From Trichoplax adhaerens (lineage: Eukaryota > Placozoa > Uniplacotomia > Trichoplacea > Trichoplacidae), in contig NW_002060963.1 in the NCBI RefSeq assembly GCF_000150275.1, forward strand, positions 917,284 through 981,283: a stretch of DNA of 64,000 nt, given 5' to 3'. The position numbers were made by a program, and so were the translations under genes. Shown piece after piece: positions 49,641 to 61,832 of this stretch (position 1 is the first letter of the stretch; each line of letters begins with the position of its first letter). Under the pieces are notes generated by a model. It did no database searches and was not told where the DNA came from. It was given only the letters and a program-made list of their open reading frames with translations.

Positions 49641-51339
49641 TCAAATAAAGGCGGTATCTAGATAGTATAATGTAAAATATTTACTACAAGTGGTGCCGTA
49701 ATTATTTGATTATCATATTACGGCTTGTTAGTGCAATTACTCACCTTTACAAGCTGCTTCATCCAAATCATTCCTATCATCTGATACTATATATAGATTT
49801 TCACATACTTTTGTTGAATGAACTACACGGAATAAAATTTATTCGGAATCAGCCTTAAATTTTTTATAAAATCCAAAGATATAAGTCTCCTTTAACATAT
49901 GATATTTTAGCTAATCATAGAGACAACAGTTGATATAAAGTCTCTCCTATTGCAATAATGACATAATTTTGATGAATTTAAAGGTTTACGAGATATCCTC
50001 CTAAGAGAACTTTCATTCTCCGCTTCGTTTGTGTATGTAATTTCGCACTTATTACCATTAGTGTTAGTGGATCCGGTGGTGTGGAGACTATTATGACATT
50101 CCCTTCCTGGATAGTAAAGTTCTTCATAATTGCTAAATTGATCATATTTAGTCCTGCTAGCTGTATCTTGATGGCTTGCTATTGTTGTGGTATACTGTTG
50201 CAATGGCTATCCATTGCAAAGAAAAAGTATAATCATTTGCTTTGCTTAAACAAATCGATTTAAATGCTCTTCAATAAATTACCACTTCAGGGCGAATATT
50301 GTCTAATTTGGAATTCTGTGATTCCATCAAAGCTCCTATAAATGGAATAAAATTGAGTTGTCTGATCGAATTAATTAAGCATTAAGTAAAAATTTCTTTA
50401 GTGCTAACGTCAGTCAATTTATTGCTTCGAAAACAAGATTCACAATTTAAATCACTATTTTACCTAATTTTCTTGTTAATACTTCTAATGGATACTTTTT
50501 CGTTGATGATTTAAAGCACCTTTAAGAATTTCACATCAGTAACAAAAATATATTGAGATTCAAGTAAATTAATTTCCCAAGGATATTAATAAGGTTGGTA
50601 AAGCAGAGAATTTATTTTTCCTGACTAACCATGTTTTATATTTTTTGCAAAGTGCAACTCCTATCAAAGCCAAAAATAAGAATAGAACGCCAAAACTGAT
50701 AGCTAACGGTACCAGTACCGTTAAAAGGTTTGCCCCTGGAGTATGGGTTGTACACATAATCCCTATTTTGATCAAATAAATCCTTATTCAAAATTATGGA
50801 AATTAAGAGCATATTTAAGCAATGATTATAGATATAAATGCAAGAATTTATGTTTATAGACAAGAAATTATTGCAAGCAGCATATTACGAACATTAGTAA
50901 TTTAAAATAGCAAGCCTCGTATAAAGCTGCGGTATCATAAGTGTAATTAAAGATTATACGTCTATCAACCTGGAATATGACTGATAGATTGACTATATTC
51001 CTTGAATTCGCCCCTATTGTTCTTTACTTTCACGACTATTCGATAAAAATACGTAGCATTTGATACAAAAGTATCAATAACTAAATTATTTTTGCCAGGT
51101 AAGGGTGTGAAATAAATTTTTTGAGTTCGGGTAGATTCTGTTTCCAAACCATACTCCATTGAAACTATCATTTTACTATTATTTGGCATATTTTCGAACG
51201 TCCAAGCCAAATTGATTGCTGTACAGTTTTCATCCTCTACAACTAATTTCTTAATGACTATTTCTTGGCTACTTTGGTTCAACAGCACTGAAATAAGAAT
51301 AAAAAATAAGTAAGAAATATTTGTGTCTTTCAGCATCAT
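49641..51339 (-). CDS. Small type I membrane protein with one FN3 domain and tyrosine-containing tail
   Basis: Exons 51339-50970, 50762-50630, 50519-50464, 50335-50283, 50206-49990, 49822-49745 and 49657-49641; phases agree, 307 residues. The start MMLKDTNISYLFFILISVLL is a signal peptide. Residues about 27-124 form a fibronectin type III-like domain (INLAWTFENMP, MIVSMEYGLE, ATYFYRIVVKVKNNRGE). A helix, LLTVLVPLAISFGVLFLFLA then LIGVAL, is followed by basic CKKYKTW. The cytosolic tail of about 135 residues is rich in Ser, Thr and Asn, with tyrosines at QQYTTTI, TKYDQF, SNYEELYYPG and ENLYIVSDD. SNYEEL fits the ITIM pattern. No kinase or phosphatase domain follows before the stop. The final 17-bp exon (DTAFI) is the weakest call. 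Likely a receptor or adhesion protein; family not recognised. Confidence 0.7.
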
Positions 51340-52126
51340 TTAGATAGCATATTTCTATCTTAAATTACTACTAGCACTATTCTCAGTTACTTATGCTAGT
51401 AAGAAATATAAATCGTCTAATACCGAGTAGAGTAGTCCCAAATCAGTTTAAGAATACAATCATAGAATTACACGAAAATAGGTCAATTGAACGTTGGATT
51501 GCGAGACTGCATAAATATCTATTTGTAAAAGATAACTATAGCACGTATCGTAACAATTTTATTGAGATGTTTACATTAAGGTTCAGAGATATAACCGGCC
51601 AATACGCGTATTGGCCGCGTATTGGCCCGGGCATTACGCGTAATGGCCAATATTACCGGGCAATACGCGTATTGGCTAACTTCGGGTTTTGGCCGTAACC
51701 TATAGATTGGGCCAAGAATGTGGGTACATTGAGATTTTTATTCTGATGCTTTAATTAGAAGCACGACTTATGAATAGAACTAATCTTGCGACTTAATTGG
51801 CAAAATATGGTTGTGTAGCTGAAAGAATCATTCTATATCTAATTGCTTATAAATGATGGGTTTAACAGCAATAATTTAAACAGTCAGATTGAAACTAGGT
51901 AGTCCTTGGTAGTTGTATACGTAATAAAGTGGAGTTTACAAGAAACTGTAGTTCTTTTTTTATTATTTTTGAGACAATCTATCAAATAAAGTAATGTATT
52001 AAACTATTTTATTGGTAAATAAATTAAATCACATCAATAGAATAAGACAAAGAATGGATTATAACTGAAATATCATCATTACGATCTAACTTTAGAATGC
52101 ATAAGGGTATAAATAATACAATAGTG
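51340..52126. other. Upstream flank of the FN3 gene, with a palindrome cluster
   Basis: Holds the presumed promoter of the FN3 gene and the ACGCGT palindromes at 51597-51674. A 101-codon plus-strand frame (51393-51698) runs through the palindromes and has no recognised domain; I treat it as chance. Confidence 0.4.
51597..51674. repeat. Cluster of ACGCGT-centred palindromes in a G+C-rich island
   Basis: Three palindromes share the ACGCGT core: a perfect 20-mer ggccaatacgcgtattggcc at 51597-51616, a 14-mer cattacgcgtaatg at 51632-51645 and a 14-mer caatacgcgtattg at 51661-51674. Between them are cgcgtattggcccggg and ccaatattaccggg. The patch is strikingly C+G- and CpG-rich against its surroundings. 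Confidence 0.9.
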
Positions 52127-52465
52127 NNNNNNNNNNNNNNNNNNNNNNNNNNNNNNNNNNNNNNNNNNNNNNNNNNNNNNNNNNNNNNNNNNNNNNNNNN
52201 NNNNNNNNNNNNNNNNNNNNNNNNNNNNNNNNNNNNNNNNNNNNNNNNNNNNNNNNNNNNNNNNNNNNNNNNNNNNNNNNNNNNNNNNNNNNNNNNNNNN
52301 NNNNNNNNNNNNNNNNNNNNNNNNNNNNNNNNNNNNNNNNNNNNNNNNNNNNNNNNNNNNNNNNNNNNNNNNNNNNNNNNNNNNNNNNNNNNNNNNNNNN
52401 NNNNNNNNNNNNNNNNNNNNNNNNNNNNNNNNNNNNNNNNNNNNNNNNNNNNNNNNNNNNNNNNN
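52127..52465. other. Assembly gap
   Basis: A run of 339 Ns. It cuts into an EGF-like exon of the SRCR/EGF gene on its right, so at least part of a coding exon is missing. Confidence 0.99.
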
Positions 52466-55400
52466 TGATCGGTGCATGTTGCGTTTTATGCTGACAAGGA
52501 TTGGAAGCACATCTACTGATCTCTTGAAAGTAATTTTTAAATAAACAAACTTTGGTTATAAAAGTTTTCACAGCTTAAAGTTCTAATAATATGATATAGT
52601 ACGTAGTATTAAATTATTTTAATAAATGAGCAAATAGATCGATAATTCGAACAATTTTACAAAATAGCGCACTCGTTCCTGAATTGCACCCTTTGTATAA
52701 AGCAGACTAGTTCAGAATATAACCAAATACAATTTGTTAAGGGCATTCTGTAGTGACTGTAATCTTAGCTGTTACAAGGTACAAGAACTCAAAATTTGAA
52801 ATGATCTTAATTTATGGAAGTAATTTATACTTCTAGAACTTGACTTTAAATCAATAATTACAATTAATTATTATTCAGAATTTATGATGAGAAGTATGAC
52901 TTCTGTAACAATTTATAGAATATTATTTAATATTTATAGTTATATTCTACTACATACATAAATATAGTTAAATCTATCACAATCAATAATAAATCACATC
53001 TTTATCAAAAATACTTAATATTTACCATATTGACAATTATTTCCATACGTTTTTACGGTACAATTGCATGTATAGTTATACACACCGAGAGCGATACAAA
53101 TGCCTCCGTTCTTACATAACGAACTATTTGTTCGGCATATATTACCATCTTAAGTATAGCAGAAATAAAGCGAATTCAGAATTGAATTAATTTAATTATT
53201 TCATATAGCTGCGATATGTAGATATAGGTTCATAAAACTGAACTAAATCTATTAATAAACATTGAATTCGATTAATGTAAAAAGAAATAATTTATCTATA
53301 ATAAGGTATTTATTAAGGTTTAGGACACTTGAAAGTTGAATTATCGATACCTGTTTCGCAATAGATTCCTGTTCGATCGAAGGGACAAATGCATGTATAG
53401 CCATTGGTTTGATCGTGGCATGTACCGTCGTATAGGCAAGGATTTGAGGAGCATTCGTTGATATCTATACGGTGATAAAATCATTTGGTTTTAGATAGAT
53501 TTTTATGTACAGTACTTCAAATTCGATTTAATTTGTGTATAGATTTATGTCCATACGCGTATATACGAGTTCTTACTAGTTTCGCATTGATCGCCGCTAT
53601 ATCCTAACGGACAGTTACATTTGTAATCATTCATATTCTCTGTACAGGTACCATTATTTTGACAAGGCAATGCCTGGCATTCAGTGATATCTATGAAATT
53701 TGTTATAATCTTTATCTTAATCTATGTTTTTGCTCTGTAGTCTATTACAGTATTACTAGTATGTTGGCTACAGCATGGTATATTTCGCTATGATGCCATT
53801 GTGCTATATATTGCTACATATTATCTATTGCTTAATAATATTTTATAGCATTATTGGGTTAGTGTTTTGTGAATACAGCTTAACATATAGTAAATATATC
53901 AATTACGCCAATAAACACCGTTACTTCCAATACCGTACCGTAATTTTAGGTAATTTAATGTCATTATGAAATATTATGACTATTACTAATGTGATAATCA
54001 TATTTAATATAAGCGCATTTAATGATTTTAGAACTTTAACTAATGATTAATAAAGTTACAGTATTACTGTAAATAAAGTATACAGTAACTTACTAGCAGA
54101 AATATCGAATTACTACAATTAATGCTAATAATTCTATTACAGTCATTCCAAAAAGTATTTTATTAGTATAAAAATAATGTAATTTCCACCAAAATGATGT
54201 GTTATTTATTCCAATTGGTATATTTGATGTTTTAAAACTCAACTAAAGGCACTGAAATATTAATTTTTAATTGAAGATGGGATAATCAATTTCCAGTTGC
54301 AAAATTAATGAAACATTAGCTGTTTATATTTATTTGTTAAAAAATACAAGTAGTTAATTTTAAATTAGTTTCAAAATATATCAATTTCAAGATATTAAAC
54401 ACTTACTATATTGGCAGTTATTTCCATATGTTTTGGTTGTACAATTGCATGTATAGTTATACACGCTATGAGCGATACAAAGGCCTCCGTTTTGACATAC
54501 CGAGCTATTTGTACGGCAGGTATTACCATCTTAAGTACCGGATAAATGAAAGATCATGATTAGAGAATCGTTTTAATTTAATTTATTTATATTAAATAGC
54601 TATGATTTAGCTGTATATTATATTTGCAGTGAATAAATCTACATGTGAACATGTAGTGATTTTAAACTATATACAGTAGTTGTGGGAATCTAAGATATTG
54701 CAGTAATATTTAGTAAACGAATTATGCGATATAGAATAATAGGTTGAACCTATAAAGTAAATGTAGATTGTGATTGTATAAATAAACAGTGCACTCGTAA
54801 TATAGATATTATATGTTAAAAGGGATTAAACCAATTTAATACATAATATTAAATTTGATTCGTACAGAAAATAATTTATTAAAATTAAGTGTTTACTAAG
54901 GCTAAGATTCCTAGAATGTAGAACTATCGATACCTGTCTCGCAATAGATTCCTGTTCGATCAAAGGGACAATTGCATCTATAACTATCGATTTGATCTTG
55001 GCATGTACCGCCATATAGACAAGGATTCGATGAGCATTCGTTAATATCTAAAGATTAATGAAAAAATTTAATTTTATAATATTTAGAATATAATATAGCA
55101 TTTCGAACTTGATTTGATTGGCGATTAAATGTAATGTATAACTCTTACTAGTTTCGCATTGATTGCCGGTATATCCTACGAGACAGTTACACGCATAACT
55201 ATCCACGTTATTTGTGCATGTGCCGTTATGTCTACAAGGCGATGACTGGCATTCATCGATATCTATAAAATTGATAAAGATCTTTATCGTAATCTTTAAG
55301 ACTACTCTATTTCGTAATAAGCGTTTATCTATTACTTAATCTTTTGATAATGCAATAATAGTATTGCAATTAAATTATTTAATTTTAATAATTAGAGTAC

Positions 55401-58265
55401 CAAAGTCGATTTTTGTATCAACATTAATACGACACTATCGTCTTTATTGATAACTATTTACCACAACATATGTACAGTTAAATTTATCATAATTACTATT
55501 AAATTACATTTTAATCAAAGTATTCAATATTTACCGTATTGACAATTACTTCCATACGTTTTTGCTGTACAATTACATGTATAGTTATATACGCCGAGAG
55601 GGATACAAGTGCCTCCATTTATACATACCGAACTATTTATTCGGCATACATTACCATCTTAAATGTAACAGAAAATAATGATGGTAGAATCGTGTTAACT
55701 TCATTATTTCAAATAGTTATAATATCGATATCTGTTCCTAAAACTTTACTACATCTATTACTAAACATCGAATTCGATTACTGTAGAAAATAATATATTG
55801 ATAAAATTGTGTTTACGAACGCTGAGATCATTATAATGTTAAACTATCGATACCTGTCTCGCAATAGATTCCTGTTCGATCAAAGGGACAATTGCATCTA
55901 TAACTATCGATTTGATCTTGGCATGTACCGCCATATAGACAAGGATTCGATGAGCATTCGTTAATATCTAAAGATTAATGAAAAAATTTAATTTTATAAT
56001 ATTTAGAATATAATATAGCATTTCGAACTTGATTTGATTGGCGATTAAATGTAATGTATAACTCTTACTAGTTTCGCATTGATTGCCGGTATATCCTACG
56101 AGACAGTTACACGCATAACCATCTACGTTATCTGTGCATGTGCCGTTATGTCTACAACGCGATGAATGGCATTCGTTGATAGCTGCATTTTAAATTGGAG
56201 ACGGAGTACATATTTCATTATGACACGATACAAATGTGAAAGTATTGAAACATTAAAAGATAGCCCTGCAGCATAATTCGGTCTATATTTTTTTTATAAT
56301 GTGTAATTGTTACTCAATTGATCACTTAATAATTCTACACTTAGTAAATCGATGATTTTAGTTTTCATTACCGTTGAAAGGCTCATAAAAAATCACCATA
56401 TGCGTATGTTTTTTTATAGCTAGAACTGGTATCGCATGTTTTACTGTTTTACTATTATGGCCTAGCTCTTGCGGGCCTTTTTAATTTTTACAAATGTAAT
56501 AAAGCAGAATCTTATCTTAAGTTTTAGTTGGTCTAGCTTTATTGTGAGCAAACGACATAAAATGGCATAAGATATAGTCGATCGTATTACAATTTACTAG
56601 TTGTAAATCTGCTTAATTTAACCGTTTATAGAGGAAAATTTAGAGCCAGTATCAACAAACAATGTAAATCAATAATAATTTTTCAACTATGAGTAAAATA
56701 GAAGTCTTAAGCTAAGCTCATTTCTGTTAAAGTTTAAATAACTTTTTACTTAATTCTAATTCTTACTGAATAATAATTATAAAAATATGTAATAAACGTA
56801 ATATCTACTTTGATAAAATAATATTGTCAATAGTAAGAATATTAAATATGGTTAACTATACGCTCTATTGCAATTAATCATGGAATTATTAACTTACCAT
56901 TATAACAAGTTAGAAAGATATCCAAGCATGAATCAGAAGGAAAATTTACCGAAGTGTTGAAGAAACAACTTGCAGGAGATTCATAATCTGTGCAGGTAAC
57001 ATTACTAGGCCAAATTGAGCCAACGTGAGTATTCGGGAGATAACCATAATTAGATATCGCTGAAAAACCCAACTGTCTGCAAGCTACTTTAGCCGTAAAC
57101 CACCCGAAACTAGGATTACATACTGTACCCCAAGTACCATGATGATATATTTCAAGCCTTCCGCTAGTTGTACCACCGGAAAGATGTAGTTGTCCTTCCG
57201 TAGCTATTTGCAGGAAAATAGAAAAATATTGAATTAAATTGAATGATTGGGCAGATAATCATTATTTACGATTTATCTCAGATAGTAGATGACTTTTTTC
57301 CGTGAAATGAAGTAGACTATAGAGACAATGCATAAATGTATTGTATGTGCTGACGCTGTAAACTTTACATTCACCCTGATTAGCGAATGAAATCTTGACT
57401 GTGTTTGTCTTACCTCTCCAGACTATAGTAATACTGCAATTTAAAACATCTTATATTAAACATTTCATAGCTAGCAATCTTCCAGAATTAATGAGTTTAT
57501 CTTACATTATAACATTTTATTTATAATGTGTCTTAACCAAATTAATGATGTTAATAAAGTATTTTCTCAGTTAGTGCGGTACAGAAATAGATTAAATTAT
57601 TGCTTCTCCTATTTTACGCAACATATTATTAGTATTATAAATAAAATTAAAATGATACATTGAAATCATGCTGCTTTAAACATCAGTAAATACCAAATGT
57701 TTGAAATTTGTTTAATTATTACTTTGACGAATTTAGGGCAATTAATTTAACTAAAACCTACTAGTAATTTTGTAAGATTCAATAGTTACGTAAGCTTCAT
57801 ATCTTGGAAGTTCTCATAATGTGATATGAGGAGACTCAGATTATAGTGCCAGTTATAATATCTCCGAATATTTAACATTACTACTTTTACTAAAGATTAT
57901 AAATTATTACCCAAGGTAGTTGTATGAACAGTTAGAAATTTGTTGCTACCCTTCTGCACTAGTTTTAAGAAATCATTTTTTCGCGTAAGCAGTTACGTGC
58001 GGTTTATGTTATTACGATATAAAATAATGCCAAAATTGAGCATTTACAGTTAAATATGAAGCATTTGTAATTTTGATATTAAACATTGTGTAAGTCGGTA
58101 AATACTATAGAACAAAATTATACCTATTATTACAGTAAAAAGAGAAATTTACATCGTTAATAGTAGCTAATTATTAGAAGTCTTACCTCCATTTGCGGCA
58201 TCTAAATTATGTTTAAAAATAATATCGAATATCAGTAAAAGAATCTTACATATATTTATGATCTT
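52466..58265 (-). CDS. SRCR/EGF-repeat protein, 3' end lost in gap (third gene of cluster)
   Basis: Secreted or surface mosaic protein. A likely signal exon (hydrophobic [11 protein letters not shown] then DAANG, donor after 58187) joins in phase to an SRCR exon at 57203-56898 with six cysteines (group A pattern: [28 protein letters not shown]). Nine EGF exons follow: 56182-56069, 55967-55854, 55657-55535, 55262-55149, 55047-54934, 54529-54407, 53690-53577, 53464-53351, 53148-53026, then a partial one (52522-52466, [14 protein letters not shown]) running into the gap. Every internal exon is a multiple of three and phase 1-1. EGFs form triplets: type C (I(N/D/T)EC...QCET), B (INECSSNPC...YCET) and A (CRTNSS.C.NGG...NNCQY). 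C and B types resemble calcium-binding EGF, though the Asp before the first IxEC is often Asn. No ATG was found for the signal exon. Confidence 0.8.
54923..55199. repeat. Identical duplicated tract, copy 1
   Basis: These 277 bp match 55843-56119 base for base by eye. The tract covers one EGF exon, its downstream intron and the start of the next exon. Similarity continues to about 55261, but with about eight differences in the last 65 bp. Confidence 0.9.
55843..56119. repeat. Identical duplicated tract, copy 2
   Basis: Partner of 54923-55199 at a spacing of exactly 920 bp. The intron is as identical as the exons, so the match is not due to selection on protein. Confidence 0.9.
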
Positions 58266-58402
58266 CAACAAGGTTACTTAGTGGTATTACTGCAAATCAA
58301 GGCCTTCTGTATTTATCTCTATAGCTACAAACTATAAACATGACGATATGGCGTGACTTAATCCATTCGTATATATTAACATAATTACTGTGATTTATAC
58401 TA

Positions 58403-61400
58403 CTAACATTTTCCGCAACGAGTTCCATAGTAGTTATTGGAGCAGTTACACAGCGCTCTTCCTTTGACCGATATACAATCATGATTGTAATAGCATGGAC
58501 GTGATATACAATAATCACCTAGCAGATACAGCAAAATCAGCATACAAAGACATCAAATATAAAAATAAGACATCATACGATACAACTAACGAAATTGTAA
58601 AATACTTGCTACTTCTATACTGTTTTCAGTCATTTAGATATCTTAATAACATGGTATTTATTTTTCGAAGTGCAAATCGCATTATCTAGGTTATGTTTAC
58701 AACATATTTGACTAAGTCCTATTATTAACAGACTGCTTGAAGACAAAATCAATGTTAGTTTTAGTTGTATTGTTAGAGTAAGGAAATAATCTGTTCAGAT
58801 ATGTAGATACATACGGTATTGACAACGACTTCCATAGTATCCATAAGGACACTCACAGCGATATTTATATGCATAATACCCAGTACCGTTTTGTATAATA
58901 CAAGTGCCATAATTATAGCATGGATTGCTTATACACGGATTTTTTTCTGTAACGAAAATAGAAGCAATTATTAATACAAAATATTCATAGGAGATATTAG
59001 AATTTATGTATATGTATAACGTTTATTATAATCTCATAGGAATTATAAAATTTGTTGAAGAGTTAAAGCTTACTTCCTTTCTATTTTTACAGAATGTGAC
59101 AATGATATTGCGATATAGTTCAAAGTAAATTAAAGCGCCATTACTTGTTAACTTTTAGGACTCATAAAGTCGTATCACTAAATATTTACGTTAGTTTAAG
59201 GTATATTCTAGTGCTATGTGTGATCGCAAATGACTGAAGTAGGTTCCATAACCAGACATTTTGCAATCTGATGTATAGTTTATATAGATTATGAATTTCT
59301 AAATTAATTTTTATCTTAAATTACATTATGTCAGATTACTTTTAAGACCGTACCTAACGTCTACTTGTACTGAAAGCCAGAACTTCATATATTCTTATAT
59401 GCACAAGTAATTGCAATATTATTTGTATAACATAAAATTTTAATTCAGAAACATAAAAAAACATACCATCATAACATGTTACACCAACATCTTTATTATG
59501 CCCGCAGTTGTGAACTCCCCAACTGTCATGAGGACATGCGGCTACTAAAGATTCATAACCAGAACAACGCAGGTTAGCAAGCCAAATTTGCCCACTTCCA
59601 CGGCCATATTTATTGCCATACGTAGTTGTATGTGAAAATCCTAACTGTCTACAGATGACGTTGGCATCTAACTTATCAAAGGATTTGCTGCATATCGTTC
59701 CCCAAGTATTATTATAAAGGATTTCAATTCTGCCAGTCGAATTTAATCCATGATCATTAATAAGACGGACTTGCACATCTTTCTCCCATTTATTTGCTGT
59801 TAAAAAATAAGAATAAAAGGGATACTCAATAGAAACAAATAGTTCACAGAATCCTTTATTTCTTGTGCTGTAAATATGCTGCAAATAAACTAATGAGTAC
59901 GCCGGAATATGCCATGTAGTTTTAAAGTATGATTGAATACATTAGTTAACATTTAATAATGCAACTATTAATTTTTAACTGTCTGAATGAATATATACCT
60001 TACTTATGTACAATATCAACTTATAATTAAGTAATCCATGATGAGATAAAATTTTGAACATAAAATATGGTTAGTAAACCTAATTGGTTTATTATTGATA
60101 AGTAGCTTGAGCTGATTTATGTCATCTATAATTAATGCTTTGTAATGCTGCGTAAATTTTAAGATTCCTTCAGCATTAACTAGCTAAGTAATACTCTAGC
60201 TATAATTTCTAAGTACTATAGAAAGTAATATCATCCGTATGATGATTCTACAGCCCTAAGTATCAGGATAATCATCCGGTTTATCTTAGCCGGGTGTCGT
60301 TTCTCAGTTCGACTGATTTTCAAGTAAGGAATTACTATATATAGAGTAGAGACTGTTAGATAAATGCTTTGTATGGAATTGTGATTGATTGGAAATTGGC
60401 TAAGTCTGATTATCCTGTTTACCTTAGCTACTTTTGACTGTGAGAAAAGAAGTGATTCACGGACCTCCCAGAACGTGATTTGCATAGCGGTTTAACAATA
60501 AACCTTTAGAATTTGAAGGCTATGTCTATATCGGCTATTCTTATCGTGAGATAAGATAGTGTTTTGTTAATTCTAGCAAATTGATCAAATGTAAGTGAAG
60601 GGAAGTTAGAGAGATCTTACGTGCTTACTTATTTTAAGTCGAACTAAAGTCAGAGTTGTGTCAAAAGTACTAATGGCATGGATTCTTAAAGTTTCACGAT
60701 TATAGGGAAGCTTAAATATATTATTAGAATAAATTAAAAGCACTACATATTTTCATTTACCTGTAAAGCAACTTAACGTTCGCACATAATGAAAATTTCG
60801 ATCATATGAATCTTGACAATTTGGTATTTCTAGGCTCCTACGTGGACAATTTGCTAGTGAAGACTCATTACCGCTGCACTGAATGTTACTAAGCCAGGCT
60901 GATTCTATTGCAGATTGACGTATATAACTGAAGGATTGCAAAGTTGAGTATCCTAGCTGCTGGCAAGCAATTTTAGCATCGGCCAAGCCAAAACCATGAT
61001 AGCAAATCGAGTTCCAGGTATGATTATAATATATTTCAAGCCGCCCATAGGCACTATTAGTATCACTGGCTAGAAAGAGTTGATTCTTGCTAGCTAAAGG
61101 TATTAATAATGATAAATTACGGAAGGTTTAATTTTTATGATGTCATTTTGTTATAATGGATCCGTATTTGATATGTTACAGATTTAAGTATTTTTAGTAC
61201 CACTTGATTTTATAATCATTATTTAATGCTAAAGACTAAATTTAAACGTAGAAATAATTTCAGATAACTTATACTTCATTTATGGTTAGTTGAGATAGTA
61301 GAGAGTCTGAAAATTACTAAAGACACATATAAACTGAGAATAAAATTCTTTTTCGACTTAATAATGTAATATCTAGGCAGAATAGGGTTATATGTTACGC

Positions 61401-61620
61401 TAAATACTCTATCTTAAAATTTCTAAATTAAACTGACATACGTCGTATATCTATTAGTTTCACTAGTGGAGATAATGTCACATATTAGTGCAATAGGGAA
61501 AATATTGAGAAAAAAACAGAATATAGTCTCACCTGTGCCTGTAGAATCTAGATAGGAAATTAAAAAGATTGAAATTAGAACGCATCCTCTTTTATATACA
61601 CTTGGTAAGACATTATATGA
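58403..61620 (-). CDS. SRCR-SRCR-EGF-EGF secreted protein (second gene of cluster)
   Basis: Exons: a signal-like exon ending at 61533 (CVLISIFLISYLDSTGT), SRCR 61093-60761, SRCR 59796-59467, EGF 58946-58815, and a terminal EGF-like exon 58518-58403. All join in phase 1. Both SRCR domains have six cysteines (group A); the second reads GRIEILYNNTWGTIC, VICRQLGF, IWLANLRCSGYES and ends VGVTCYDG. The first EGF reads NPCISNPCYNYGTC...CECPYGYYGSRCQY. The last exon reads DYCISRPCYY...CNCSNNYYGTRCGKC and stops. The start is unresolved: the signal exon's frame has no ATG before an upstream stop, so an earlier exon must supply it. It is a tandem paralogue of the gene at 61833-63618, with a matching exon plan and the same 116-bp last exon. 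Confidence 0.82.
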
Positions 61621-61832
61621 CAATAGTACACACTCGCACGGTTCTGCTAATATAGTACAAATATTACAATAAAGATATCAGTACGGTAGTCTGTAAAAGA
61701 TATACATCAACTGCATATGTTGACTTAATTAAATATCCATGAAATACACAAAATAGCATATTTATAAATGTAAATCGTTAGAAAGTATCTAATTTTGAAT
61801 GATTACAATCGGAAACTACGCTAATTTAAGAA

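Noticed and set aside
51393-51698. 101-codon plus-strand frame
   Set aside because: It is open partly because it runs through the stop-poor, G+C-rich palindromes; no domain is recognisable.
53775-53969. 64-codon hydrophobic plus-strand frame
   Set aside because: It falls in an intron of the EGF gene, is A+T-rich, and hydrophobicity here follows from base composition.
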